Shown one piece after another: positions 13,601 to 28,600 of a DNA stretch of 64,000 nucleotides. This DNA comes from Ciona intestinalis (lineage: Eukaryota; Chordata; Ascidiacea; Phlebobranchia; Cionidae): positions 1 to 64,000 of the forward strand of contig NW_004190377.2 of the NCBI RefSeq assembly GCF_000224145.3. Reading direction: 5' to 3'. The notes below the pieces were generated by a model. The model saw nothing but the letters and a program-made list of their open reading frames with translations, was not told the DNA's origin and ran no database searches. Within the stretch, counting starts at the first letter, position 1; every line of letters begins with the position of its first letter. Position numbers and translations under genes: made by a program.

Positions 13601-16600
13601 GTTTGAATATAAGAATCGCATTCGTATAGAACCATGTGGTGACTACCCATTCTGCTAAACAGACAGACAAATTAAGGTATGCTGTTATTGATTTGCAAAG
13701 ATAAAAGAACTGGCAACAAATTTGACCATTTGAAAGGAAGAGTCTGATGGGATTATGTTATGATTCTACTTGTTACAATTACAGATGCCCTTGAGAACAA
13801 ACTTTTTTGTCGTTTTTTTTTTAATGCATGGTCCCAAATTTGGTCTGATTTTCTATTTCTATTATTTGTGGGTAAGGTCCCTGTCAAGGACCTGGGAATT
13901 AAGCCAGATTACCCCAACACCCGGGTGCATTTAAGTCATTGGTCTGATTTGAAAGAAGAAGTAATTTGTAGGCTTAGTTTATAAGCTTGCTGCTTAGTAA
14001 TAAAACAGATATGTTGCACAGGTTCAAGAACGGACTGAAAAATGTTTATAAAACAATCAAGATTTTTACAAAAAAGTATCATTTTCCCAAATTTTGGATA
14101 TGAGAAGCATAAACTGTTCTGACGAGTCTGGACATTATTAGCAAATATTTTGATTAGAATTTAAATAGGATTTCTTCAAAAGTATTTTTTTGAAATTGCC
14201 TTTCCTATTGATACCTTACTTTTTAAAATAAACATAAAGCGAATCATCCTCAAGACACAGCAAACTCTCTCAAGATATTTTGAAGATGATTTTATAAAAC
14301 TTTTAGTATTTATGGCTATTAAATTTGTGATTATTGTTTGTTTTATTTCAGTAATCCCAAGTTACTAACATCCCTAAACTCAATAAATTTTGTTCCCACA
14401 GCAATTTAATCAAGTTTTTAATACATTATATTTTCATATCTTTAATAATTTCTGAAATATTTAATAGTCCAAGATTTATTAAGATGTCATTAATTTTATA
14501 TCGACGTCATCAAAAAAAATAAAAGTTTGAAGACAAGTTCACACAAAAAAATGTGTTTTTTGTTTTTTGCTTGCAAAATCCAATTAACTAAGATCTGGTC
14601 AAAAGCTGAAAAAAATTAAAAAGGAAACCCGCAGTCAGATGGTTTTCATAATATCTCCATATCATGGACTATCACAGAACAATAAAATTATATTTGTAAA
14701 GTTCACATTCTGAACTTTTGTAGCTAAATGTTCGCTAAAAAGAGTTAAATACCTAAGCCCACAGTTGCCTAATGCCAATCAACAACAACTTTGATAACAA
14801 AAAGGTTACAAAGAACTAACGAACGTGATCGTTTGTTCCCAGATAATTATATTTGTACAATGTGGTCATTCCAGCAATTTTGCAATTATTGTACAAGCTA
14901 AATATATCCATTTTGAAGTGTTAAATACCATGAGAAACTTAAACTAATCATACATTACATGTACTAATACTCACAAAACTTTTCATAACAGTGTCAGATA
15001 TATTGGTTTGATGAGCAGATGACAGTGAATGATTCACATTGAAGCTGTCATAAGAATCAAGATCTTTGTAAGCAGGTGGACTCTGCAACATAACAAAATA
15101 TAAAATTATATTGACTGCATTACTGGGTTTGTAAAATTTTATTTTTCAAACGAGTGTTTTGCAAAAGGACATGCATGTCCATAACATTTTTTTCTGTTGC
15201 ACTTGATACATACTGAGAATCGTTATAACATGGATGTCCTCAACAAATTCAGGATCCAGCTTCATGTATCCTCTTGTTTAGGGACGCTAACCACTGTGTA
15301 ACGGTACCGGTAGTTTCAGCATATATTGTTTATTTTGAAACACTTTTTGTGTTATTTACATTCCCTATGTTTCCTCCTTAAAATTCTCAGTTCTATATTT
15401 TAATGTTATGCTTTAAGGATTTTGTGTAACCTTTAGCTGATGTCCAATGAACGCTCCAAACCTGGTGGAATGCGAGCACCAACCATAATAAATCAATGTA
15501 ATAAACTAAAGTTAAATACGTAAAGCCACAAACTCACAGAGCTATAAAATGTTTGATCCTCATTGTCAGCCAGGTCTCTGACTGTCTTCCTATAAATAAT
15601 ACAAGTTTTTAGATTAGCCAAACCACCACAATCCTGAAACAAATTTTTAATTTGTCTTACTGTCTGCTACAAAAAAATAGTTGTATTAAAGTAATTTCAA
15701 AATTAGGTCTCAGAGACTTTGATATTATTTGTGCTCGGTATTTGGGCTATGCCTCAAAAAGATTAAGAAGCATTGACCCGCACATTTTCAGTATTTTAAC
15801 AAACCTCGTATTCGTAGTTTGTGGGGAAACTGTATTGATTCGTATTTTTGCATCTCCTGTAAAAAAGACTTATCACTTATATATCAACTGTTGCTACTAG
15901 TACCAGGCATAATATAAATCTAATACTTTTCTTCTATTAAATTTGTTTTGTACCATAGAGCACCTTTGACGTCATCAAGGAGAAAGGCGTACGAGAATGC
16001 GTTCCTATTCAGTCGAAAAGCGTCGCTAAGCAAAATAATACAGGGCACGTGGTTTGCGGTTAAGAAGACGTCTTGTTTCGTAATTTCCAGTACAGCAAAT
16101 TGTAAAATTCATATAAAAAATATAGTAATTTTATGATTTTCACTTCAATAGATAACCAGAGTTTCATTACATCATTTTTCACGAGAATAAATTCACAACC
16201 ATTGCTTCGCTTGTCTGGTATTGAATGTATGCTACCGCATGCGTCTTCCTTTATTTGACGCTCATACACGACGTTTCGATCTCGTGGTTGGTTGGGCAGT
16301 GGGCACATTCTTCCCGATTGTTATATTATGAAACGTCATAATTAACAGTTATGTTGTAATAGGACACGTAACGTAACAACTGAATGTAAAAATGTTCCAA
16401 TTCCTAGCGAAAGAATGTAATATTACATGCAACGCGTGTTTTAGCACTTTCTGTCTAGATGCGTGTTTGCGAAAATGGTGCCTGTCATGATAACAAAACA
16501 GCCCCCCCTGGTTGCAGCAGTTTATATTATTCCATTATAAAGATACGGAAACATTGGGCGCTTGTGTAATTGACGCCGGCTGTAATTTGATACCGGCAAA

Positions 16601-19600
16601 TTCGCTAAAGTTTGGATTCGTTACTTGCGAGAGAGCAAATTCACAACGAACGAAAAATAATTAAAATAGAAAGCTACACTGACTAGTCTCGTTATCTTTT
16701 AGTAGCTTCACTTTTTTCATTTTCAGTATTTTTCGCTCTCGCGTGCAACCCAGATTTCAGCCGAGCGCCGAGCGTCAAAAAAGGAGACGCTCGGGCACGA
16801 GCTTTTGAGTTCGTAATCGGTTCGGCACATCCCTACTAAGTAGGTACCTTCATTGGAATAAGCTTCAATTTTCAGGCAATCAGTTGTACATCCATGGAAT
16901 TCTGACTCAAGCGTGTTTAAGCAAACTCGCATCAATCTTTGGAGTTGGTTCCGTTGTACACTCTCAGACACTTCATACTAACATCAAGTTATCATTAAAT
17001 AAAAACCATTTAATATTTTATAAAAGAATGTTTTTACAAAAATGCTGTATTTGCAAACTGCATAGTAGATTCAAAGTTAATTTGTTTCCTGTACAAACTT
17101 AAAAATAACACATTCTGTTTAGGAACCATGCTCAAGCAGAGTCACATTAGATTTATGTCATGGATTGCAAGCAGTTAAGAACAAATGGAATAGGGTTGTA
17201 ATGGGACTAATTTTTAGGATTTAGTTGCTTTGAAAAGGGATTTGTAAGGTAGTAAAATATTTTTACCTTGTAAAGTATAATCTGAATACATAACAGCCAA
17301 GATGATTTGCAAGAATCTAAGAGAAAGTTCAAAGATCTTGGCTCTAACTCCATGTCTTTGGTTGAGGAGCCGCTACTTGTCACATGTTCAAGCAGAGATA
17401 GCACCATTGGTAGAATCACGTTTCCAAGATTCATGTTATGGTCAAGTATCTAATGAAAATCAATAAACCTAAGACTTTCACAGAAATAATAATCTCTGGT
17501 GGCCTCTTGCACAATGTATGCTTTTTTTATAAATTCATACACCCACACTTTTTTAACTTTCTTTCCTAAAAACATATTCACTTAAAAAATGGTAGTAAAA
17601 GTGAGCTTCAGGCTAGGTATCCTGGTAGTAAGCCACAAACTTATTACTGTGCTACAGTGTTGGCCTAATTCGGTTATTAAAACTGATATTACAAAAATAC
17701 AAACCGATATTTACCAATGGCAAATTAAGCAAAAATGTTGACAATCCAATGCAAGATCTTAACACTGCAGGTGTGCAAGTGAAATAAGACATATGTTCAC
17801 TGTAACTAAATATTGACTGAAACTGATGAAGAAACACACGAAAAAATTTTGATGAAGTGATTTCTTCTTTTTTACAATCGATCATGTACTAAAGAAAAAA
17901 ATTACATTAAAGGGAAACTGAAGTCATGTTTGACAATTTGTGTACAAATAGTTACATAGCTCAATTGACAAAAGCAATTATTTTCTTATTTATAAGTTAT
18001 CATTAATTATGTTTTACAACACAACTTCAATGGAGCTTCTGGCTTGACTACACAGTTGATTCTCACACCTGATGTCATGTTTTAAAAAAGCTAACAATGT
18101 AATCTGTCAAGCCTTGATTATGCTCCCATCAACCAAGGAAACTAACCAGTTAATGGTTTACGATACACAGTTAACCATGTATTGGTTCTAAAGAAATCTA
18201 AAGAACAAAAAACTTAAAAAGTGATCAGTTAAGAATTAAGGTTTGAAACACCTAAGTGGTTCATTCGATTCAACTTACTCTGCACATGGCGTATATAAGT
18301 TGGTGAACAGTGTTGTAGTTAAGTTGCTCCTCAAACAAGGTCAACTCATTTGCACTTGTGTCATCTGAAAACCAACGGGATATTTTGATTTCTTAAAAAG
18401 TGGTTCTCTATCAGTTTAAAGTACACAATTGGATACACACACAGTGGAAATCCAAATTCAAGAAGAACAATTTAAAGCAGACAATCTGTGTTTTCAGTTG
18501 CACCAAGCACAAACCCTGTTATTTTGTCAGCTGTTTATTGTTAACTTATGTGGCTTTAAATTGTAGCCTTTGAAACATTGTACCAACCTGACTTCTGTGT
18601 TCCATTCCTAGAAGCCAATCTATTAATAATTGGTAAAGAAGAATGAAGATTCCTGTGGACTTGTTTAACTTTCGTACTTAATCTATCATTATTAAGTAGC
18701 GTCTTCTGACTACAAGCACCTGAGTTTTTAAAACATATTAGGATTAAAAAGTTGGCATTTTTCAGTTCTATGTTTACAACTTTACACCACATCCACTGAT
18801 AAAACTTTATAAGACTATTTTAGGTTTGAACAATATTATTTGAGGGTTTCATATGTCAATTCCTTTTTAGAAAACACACAGTTTGAAAATAACGGCTTTT
18901 TTGAAATACCAAATGCAAGGAATACTTCGGTTTGGTATAAAAAACTCTCAATACAGAAAAAATACAGAATCTTACCAACAGGAAATGGAAAATTTTGTCC
19001 AAGTTTTTTGTAATATGCTGCTTCCGCTGACAAAATATCCATTCTTTTGGAGAAGAAGGAAAATGAAATTGCTTTGGTATTAGGTCGCACAAGATGTAAT
19101 CTTAAGAAAGTTGTCAACAAGATCTGTCTGTCTTTCACAGATTCGTCAAACTCATGTTCCATGCATTTATAAATGACCTGATATAGTTTAAAAGATAATA
19201 TATAAAGCAAACAAAATACAACTGGGCAATACAACATAATACATCTTAAATGCAGAATAGTTGGGTGCCAGTTAAACAATGATCTTGCTACCATTGTGAC
19301 AGCCGGTTGTAAAACTTTTAGTGGCCAATGATTTTAAATAAATAAAGATACTTTTCTGAGGTCTGTGCCAGTTATCATCCAGTTACAGACCACTACAATT
19401 ATTACATGTATGTAACTGTATTGAAGGTTTACAATACCTGTAGAGATGCAACACTCAATGTTTCAAACACCATCTTTGCTTTCACGCTTACAGCTGTGTT
19501 TGTCTCATCAAAAGCCGAGAACAACAAAATAATTGAGTATGTCACAATGTATGTAATTGATGAACGTAGATTAATGATGACGTCATCAATGCACATCAAT

Positions 19601-22600
19601 ATAGCTTGTATCCGATTAACTGCAACAAGAAAATAACAGGGTTGTTCTTCATGGAGTTTCAACTATCGATTGAAGTGAAATCATAAAATTTCTAATTTTA
19701 TTAACACAAAGAGTTCTGGCAATCTTAAGATGGACACGATTTTACTTGAAATTTTAAAGTTAATATTTTTTAATTGTAATGAACCATTTTTCGGTTAACC
19801 ACTAACGAAAACTTTACCGAATTATGACGTCATAAGACATGAACGTATATCAATATCTGTCTTATTCACATGAAAGCCCCACGTTCGCGTTCTTAATTGG
19901 CGCTTCACAACAAGACAAAGAACGTAGCAACGCTGTGGCTCTGATCGTGCCCTACAACTGCGATTACGTTGTCAATCTCGTTACCACAGGGTAACTAGTT
20001 TTGCAACATTATGACAAAATAAACAACTTAAATGATTCACTCAAGCAGCATGTTTATTACCAAATAGCAGGCATTCACACGTGGATTTATTGCATCATAA
20101 TAGCGATTGTTCACCCTGTCAATTAATTAAGACATAATAGCAATTCACATGTTCATTATTTAGCTGGCAAGTGCTTAAAAACAGGTTTAACCCTTAGACC
20201 GCAACCGTCGCCCGTTGGCCATTTCCTACCACAAGTTACTTAGTAGTCAGCAGTTCGCTTATTTCTTATCGTACAGCCCAAAATTTGTTCTCATTTAAAA
20301 GAAGAAGCAATTTCCTGCCATTTTTATCAAACAATTGTATGTCACTGTATTTGAAAATTTTAAACATTTTTTTACTAAAGTTTGTGAACATATTTTGGCA
20401 TATTTAAGTGTTGCTTAGAGTTCAGTGCCCCGTTTTTGGACGTCTTTGCCCTTTTCGTGCGAAATAAACATGGAAATTGTTGTGATAGGGGAATCTCGGT
20501 AAACAAAAGCATGTTTTGGCGTGGAAAAAACCTTACTAAACTCAATAAATTTTGGTCCCACAGCCATTAGTACGTGGTTTAGAATCGACATATTGAAGGT
20601 TTTTTGTATTTTTTTCCCTATATGATGCAGGTAACTTTACAAATCATACATCTAAAAGGAGGTATTTATATACTGATGAAGTTTGTAATACATTATATTT
20701 TAATATTTTTCTTCTTTTTTGAAATATTCAACAGCCTAAATTTTATTATGACGTCATCAAAAAATAAAAATATGAATTTGAAGATAATTTCATACTGCAC
20801 AAACTTCCTAACAAAAGTTTTGATCTAGCTGCTATGATTTGCTTGCAAAATCAACGCATCAGGGAGCACGAAAAACCAAAAGTACGAAAAACCATCTTGC
20901 GCCCAAAGGAATAAATACAAATAAGAAATCATTACTTTGACATTAAGGACGTTTGCGTGTGTATGCCATGCATAGTCTACACGTACATCGTAAATTTGCC
21001 TTTAAACTTGCAAACGAAAAGCAATAAACAAGACGCTTTTATTAGGATTACACCTGTGTTAACTGGTTAAAACTGAACGGTTTAACAAAAAATGCAAAAA
21101 TCCACGGCCCTAAATAAAGCAGTTAGTTTTTAACTGTAAAGATGACAAGATGTCAATAAACCAGACAACTGAAGACATTTTTGGGTGATGGTTAATTTGG
21201 ACAACCCACTAATGGTCTACAAACCAACAAATTACCTCTAGGTGCCTTCCCCACAGATAAAAAATGAACCAGTCTTTATCTGATCATCGATATGGGACAC
21301 CCGTTGTCAACCAAATACCCAAACAAGAAATAAGACAAAGAAAACTTTACTTGTAGTAAATTGTGGCACCCATGGTAACCCATCCACATGCTGAGCTGCT
21401 TCAGTTTGAACATATGATACGTCAAGTAATTCAAGCAGTGATAAGAGACCAAGTTTTAAATGGACAGAGGCTCTCAGTAGAACTGGGACAAGTAGTTTGG
21501 TTGTATCTGTGTGTCCCAGGTCGACATATTTCCATATACTGCACAAAATATAAGCATAAGTGCTAGAAATGTTAAACTTCATTTATTTATCTTCACATGA
21601 TGAAGCAGTTCAGAGTTATAACGCAGGTTCAATCCTCTGTGTTGGTTCTGTGTATGGAATAGATCACCTGAGTTAGCCCTACCATACGAGGTTATATAAA
21701 GGACAGAGGTTAAACCTTAACAAAGGTGCCTTACCTGCACCATTTGTAGTCGTTTCACACATCCCATAATTGCTTATAAGTTACAACTTACAATGTATTT
21801 CATTTTATGGGAAAAGATTTTCTGTACGACTGCCAAATATGATGATTGCCCATTAGTGACCACTTGCATAAAGCAATTAGCCAATTACCATTTGGTGCTT
21901 GCCCAAAAACACATACAGACACAAACAAGCTTTGAAGTAATGTGCTACAGTGCTGGTAGCTTTGCAAAACTACTTACCTTGGAAAGAAGAGCCTGTATTC
22001 AAATTCTCTCATCACATCATCTTCAATCTCCGATATATTTACCAATAAATTAGCTTTCAAACATAAAACTGAAATACACCTTATAAGATGGTAGGTTGTG
22101 TTTGGATCTGTTGGTTCATTTAAAACCTAAACAAAATTATTGTAATAATGATGATCACTTGTTTAAAGACAGCTCTGGTTAAAATATGGACTACATTTAT
22201 TAGAGTCATACATTTGTATTAGGTATTCCAATCTTAGAATCGGGGAACTGCCATATGGTTTAGTACATTGAAAAGTATTCTAATTTACACATAAAAAAAT
22301 GAACTCCTACTTTACAAGGTTGAACAAAACAAATCAACTTTTTTATAAATCTTTAGGATTACAAAATTTAAGGAAACACCTAATCCCATTCCATGGTAAA
22401 CAGTGTGTCATTCACATAGTTAAAACAGACTGTCTAAGCATTTGGTAACAAATGTTACTCTTCTTCGATTTATAACTCTAGATCACCTTGATCATCCCAT
22501 AAAGCAGTTTCACAGAAATTGAAAAACGATCAAATGAATCGACACCAAGTTCAGAAATTTTGGTCGGCTTTAATTGATCTTCTATAGGCTTACTGGGCTG

Positions 22601-25600
22601 ATGATGGAAAAGTAAAAAACATAAGGTGAGGTTCCAACAAAAACTACTGAAGGAAATTCAAAATAAATTTTGGATTTGTTATAATAAATGCCACTCTTTT
22701 GTAAATGTATAAAAAAATGTAAAACATGAACTTTAAAATGTTTCAGTTTTTCGAGTGAACAGCGACATACCAGACTATGCTGACTCAGCACCTTTTCTCC
22801 TATTACTTATTTTTTAACACTTTTTATATTAAAATATTCATAATGAGTGGTGGTAGCATTTTCATTAGAAAAAAATGCATCTAGTTGTTTTCAGTGTGTT
22901 TTGTGGCGTAAGAATGGTATTACAAAATATGCGAGGTTAGCCTTCTATGAAGTTATAAATTTATAACTTGCAAGATACAAATTATGACGAACAATTCAAC
23001 GTAAAAAACTATCACAAGTTTTAATGTTCTAAAACCTGAATTGCATGATGCACGTGAATTTTATATTTGATTTAGCATATGCAAGCAAAGCTGTTTTTTA
23101 ATGTTTTTGTTTGGCCGTCAGTACAAAAGTTCCTTTTTTATAGTTGGGGCTAAAAATGTGGAATTGTCTGCTTTATATAACTAACTTTCATTGGTCATTT
23201 GAAATTCTCTCAAATAAAATATTTTTCTTAAACACACTGTAGGAAACTTTGTTTGTGAAATATAAAAAGATACTTAAAACAAACCCAATCACTTTCTTCC
23301 TCTGGTAGAATATAACTCAGGAGTAGAAAGAACAATTGAAATAATTCGGACATTGCATCAATTAAGGTTTCTAAAAATGATTTGATTTTTTTAGTTTAGG
23401 CACCAAATTGCCATAAAAATATTTTCTTTTTTAAAAAAAACATTTTTTTTTAATGCATAGTTAACGGGTGTTTATTTGATGCTTGTTAGCAATACAGAGC
23501 TAGGAAAAACGTGTAGCAGTTGTTTTAACATTTAAATAAAAATTTCTTATGTAAATCTTGTTTTATGGAATGAAATCTGAGAAGTTTATGTGGAGTAAAT
23601 TAGTGTTTTTAAATGCGTTATTATTTAAAAATCTTAATACAGACGAAAAACAGCATCAAGCGATGATTAATTACCATGCCTTGTGATTCTAAATGGCGGC
23701 CAATATGATGTCACAGATGCAAGGACAATGGAAAACAAAACCAATTGTTTTACCATTAACCATTACTTATATTTGGATAGTTATACTAACACTATTTTAT
23801 AAATTAGTGTTGGTTATATGTTATTGAAAGAAATAAAAATAAAATACTAAGGTAATGTTATGTTGTTAATTTGAAGAAATAAGAAAACAAAATTAAAATC
23901 GCTTTATAGGCCATCGATAAAAATTATTAATCCATGTAAATCTATTTATTATCTCTATTCATTAAAATGTACTTATTATTATTACATACGTGAATATGGG
24001 GGCTTAAGCGAAACTTTTCCTTCAAGTGTATGAAAAACCAGCTTTGATAATAATAATAACAAACTTTCATATAAAGAAGGATTGTTTGTTTTAAAAGTTT
24101 CATGGCTTGCATATTCTTGAAGCTGAATCTAAAAAAAAAATTGTTTAAATGTTATATGCATTGTATTTATACGTTTAAAAAGTTGGTCTATATTAGTAGG
24201 ATTAATTTGTTACGTTTGTTGGTGTTAACAAGAGATTCTGTCGCATACAACTATTACCTTTACTAAAATAAATGCTACCGTTAGACAGTTGAATTAATTT
24301 ATTAACACAACATTAACTTACCTGTTGGTAAACTACATCCAGCATATCCACGTAACAAATTAAGGTGTGAGTAAAATTTAACATTTTGTCATTTGTGGAT
24401 GACAATACTGAATTTGCTTCTTGTGTTTTTATATCCAAGTCAAGTCTCGTAAAACGTTGACATCTGCTTGCTGAATTTGTAAATTTAGTTTCCTTAGATC
24501 ATGTTTAAAACAAAACCAACTAAGACGTTTTTTTTAACTTTGAGCCAAACAACTGAATGAATGTAACATGCTCTATCTTTGACAACAGTTGTTATAACAC
24601 TGGTGTTCTGTTTCACACACCTCGTGCCAGCTTACAAGTTACCAAGTATGTTACTTTTACTTTGTCGGTGATTAGTTTTGGGAGTTTTTTTTTATATTCT
24701 TTTATGTATGACTGATAATTTGGAGAACCCGTTAGTGACCACTGGTGTAATTGCCGATAAGTGTCCTGTTCAAGGACACATACGCCCACAATAGTAAGAA
24801 CGTCGAGCCCTGAATCCATTATCTCAGGATAAAAGGCAGGCAGGCTAATCATTTTGCCATCTGATGCAGCTAGATAAACGCAGAAGTTTACTTTAACCAT
24901 TCGAGCGCGAGATTGTTTTTTGTAATTTTTTTACTTTATGACCAGGTCTAACTTAATTGGATTTTGCAAGCAAATCATAGCAGCTGGACCAAAACTTTTT
25001 TGTGGAAGTTTGTGCAGTATGAAATTTTCTTCAAATTTATACTTATTTATGTACAAACTTTTTTTGATGTATGATTTGTAAAATTACCTGTATCATAAAG
25101 AAAAAAAAAGACAAAAACCTTCAATATGTCATTTCTAAAACACATACTAATTGCTGTATGACCAAAATTTATTGAGTTCAGTGAGGTTTGTAACTTATGG
25201 ACTCTTATTATTTACAATAAAACCAACAGTGTGTCTTGAGAATGATCGGCTTTATGTTTATTTAAAAAAGTAAGGTATCAATAGGAAAGGCAATTTCAAA
25301 AAAATACTTTTGTAGAAATCACCATTAAATTCTACCGCAAATGATTGCAAATAATGTTCAGATTCATCAGAGATGGCATGAAGAGAAGTTCCTCGCTCGT
25401 TAAACTTGCAAACAACATGAAGTCACAACATGTTCCTATCACAAACTGCCTTTAAGACAATATGTTTTAGCTAAGAAGTCAATTTAAACTTATTTGAATG
25501 TTTATGGAATGAGAGCTTTTTGATTGATGTACAGATGTTCATTCTTTCCTGACGCTATTATTGGTATGTGTGTACTGTCAATTTCTTCTATCTCATCAGG

Positions 25601-28600
25601 AAACTGCCCAACAGCATAAAGTTGTTGCTTTGTGTAGGAAATATTCTGTGGAGTTTCAAGCATTTAATAAATTGGCCTCGCTTAGAAATTAAACTGTCCA
25701 AAAATCGACTTAAAACCCGGCTAACGGCTGTTAGGGATACGTTGATGTTACCTTTTGTTGAGTTTTAAAAACTTCCCAAGACGAGTAACTTGAGAGATAT
25801 TACCACTCTGTAAAACAGTTCCACTGTAAAACTCCTTTTGCATTGCAATGTTTGCTGTAAATCATCACGCAAAAGATCCACAGTTCCAATATTGCAGTCT
25901 TTGATAAACAGTATTCAGCTATTAGTTCTAACGGATTCTTTTCTATTTTTGATCTTTTAGATAAGGTTCTGACTGCAAAAATATGCTTCCATAATGCTTT
26001 CTTACAACAAAAACAAGTTTAGCGAGTGGTCCCAGATCCTGGTTAGTTAGCGAGGAGCCGAGGAACTTAATGAGAATCAGTTAGCGAGAACACAGCTTAT
26101 CCTACCTAATGTTGAGTTAGCAAGGTTTTGCGGCATTTGCGAGCTAGTTAAACTTAGCAAGATGTGCTCTTCATGCCACCCAAAATTAGGTTTAATTGCT
26201 CATATTCAGAGTTTGAGAAAGAGAAATTTTTTTTTGTACCTGTGCACTGTGTGCAGCATACCAGTTTGAGTACTTACCAGCAAGTACCAGAACTGAACCT
26301 CCAAAAACTGAAAAGATGAAGCCCAGGCTTCCTTTTTATAAATTTTGTACAACAGACCTGTCCTAATAAACTTTTTAAGACCAAATCTGCTTTGCGAAGA
26401 CCAAATCAATGCCAAAACAGGCTCTTGTACGCTGGAACTCCCCTATCACAACTATTTGTACCTTTACTTCCTGCGAAAAAGTCAAAAATGGCAAAAACCT
26501 AAGAACTAAACTCTAACACCTAAATATGCCAAAATGAATTCACAAACCTTGGCATAAAAATCCCTAAAATTTTGAAACATGTTGACATATATTTTATTTC
26601 TGAAAAGAACCAGAAATTACTTCTTTTTTTAATTGAGACCATATTTTTGACTGTACAATAAAAAATAATGGCACTACTGACTATTTAGTAACTTTTGATA
26701 GGACCTAGCCAACTGGCGAATGGCACGTTCATAGGGTTAATTCTAAGAAAAATAGGGATTTTCTATACTTACATGATCTACGACTTTTAACAAAAGATGG
26801 TGATTTAACTATTTTTGCCGTTGGAAATGAAATCCACATTCCAGATCTCTTTCCATCATTGGTTGCAGATGAAGAAAACATGTCCTTCAAGTCTCTACCA
26901 GAGCTGGATACAGTAAACAAATGACTTCTTTTGTTCCAAGAACTTTACTTAAAGGCCTTGTTTAGTTATTGTTAGTTTATAGATGGAATTTTTTTTTAAA
27001 TTATGTATCTGTAGTAGATTGAATCACTGCTGTTTGGTTTGATTGGGTTGCCTACAAATGCACTGGGTAACAAGCTCAGGAGTGACAAGTTGACCACCGT
27101 GTTCAAACAATTAGCAACAAGGGTCTTGTTATAGGACACACATGCCCACAGTGATGGCAAGATCCTTTGCGTAAGATATAGGGTCGAAGCTATAACTATT
27201 TTGCGATGTCTCAAATTTAAACATTTGCCTAAATTGGTGGCATAAGAAATAATGTCACGTTTTTATGCTCTTTGTACTTAGAACAAAGAGGTATATTTAC
27301 CATGAATTGTTGCAAACAATGTTCATTGATTCAAATATTGATTCAAGTTTGCAAATGTTTGTCATGTCTTCCTTCATTTCTACAAAACATAAGTAACACT
27401 AAAAATGCAAGATTATAAATGTGCAGTTCATGTGCCTCACAAGATATTTTGAATAGCAAAGTGATATTTTATACAGAAAAAAACTGTCGGTATTAGAAAA
27501 AAACAACTAAATAATATAGTTTAGAAGGTATCTACATATAATAAATATTAACAAAATACCTTTAAAACTACAATCAACATTAAGAGCGTGCAGGGAATGC
27601 TGGAAAGTAAGAGGTATTTTGTATTATTGTTTGCGCTATGCAAATACATCTATTTCTGAATCGATTACTTCATTTTGTGTCAAAAATTACCTTATTATTA
27701 TAATTTCTAAAATAAAATACAAATATTTGATATCCTGGCAAATTAAAGCAACAAACTAAAGTTGTTGGTTGACTAAGAAAAGTAGTTTTAATTGTTCAAA
27801 ACACGATTAGGATGTCCTACTATAAAACATATCCCAAAACAAGGGCGTCATATTATTATTATCCTGTAACATACATTCATCTTGTGTACAACATATATAT
27901 GTAACTGATGTGTTACTTACTGCTGACTCAGAAAATTGGTTTACATCATAAACCAACTTCACGTCACAAAAGACAGAGCTAAGTATTTCAAGAGGAAGAA
28001 AGACTTCAGTTTCAGTTAGCACCTGCATGTAAGTAGTTTAATAAAAAATATAAAATTTATATTTTTAAGAAAGAAGGTATGTGTTATGTTGCTAACCAAT
28101 ATGAAATACTGAGTTTGACCCGTAGTACTACATGTCTTCAAAATGTGTTTGCAGACGATAGTAGAAGTAACCTCCGGTATCCTGTTTCAACTTCAACCGC
28201 TGTGTCTTTTATATGATATGGGCAGATTACCTCAACACCCAGGGTGCTACTACAGGGATCTTGAAGTCTGTCGTTTCTCCCAAGATAAGCAACCTGACTT
28301 TTACTACAGATCTTTTCTTGAAGGTTAGATGCCCCTGTTACATGTTCACATATGGACATCTACCAACATAGTGAAATGTTGTCGCATTTTTTTGTTACAA
28401 ATGAGGCAGGAGTAATAACATTTTTAAGTCCATTCCTTGACAGAAGAAAGATATAATGGAATAGGCTTATGTTAAAGGTAATCAGTTTCTTAGCACTGGC
28501 AATCTTTCATATAATTTCAAGCATATCGCTTTTCCTCAAGATACCATCATATCTACATATGTTCACTAGAGTAAGCTGAGTAGTAGTTAAGCAACAAACG

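Noticed and set aside
18836..19294. A 152-codon minus-strand open frame as an independent gene
   Set aside because: Its centre is UNC79 exon 29 (19177-18976). The rest is intron read-through beyond a clear acceptor and donor.
24613..24900. A 95-codon minus-strand frame as a gene
   Set aside because: It falls on a SINE-like repeat found in several other places.
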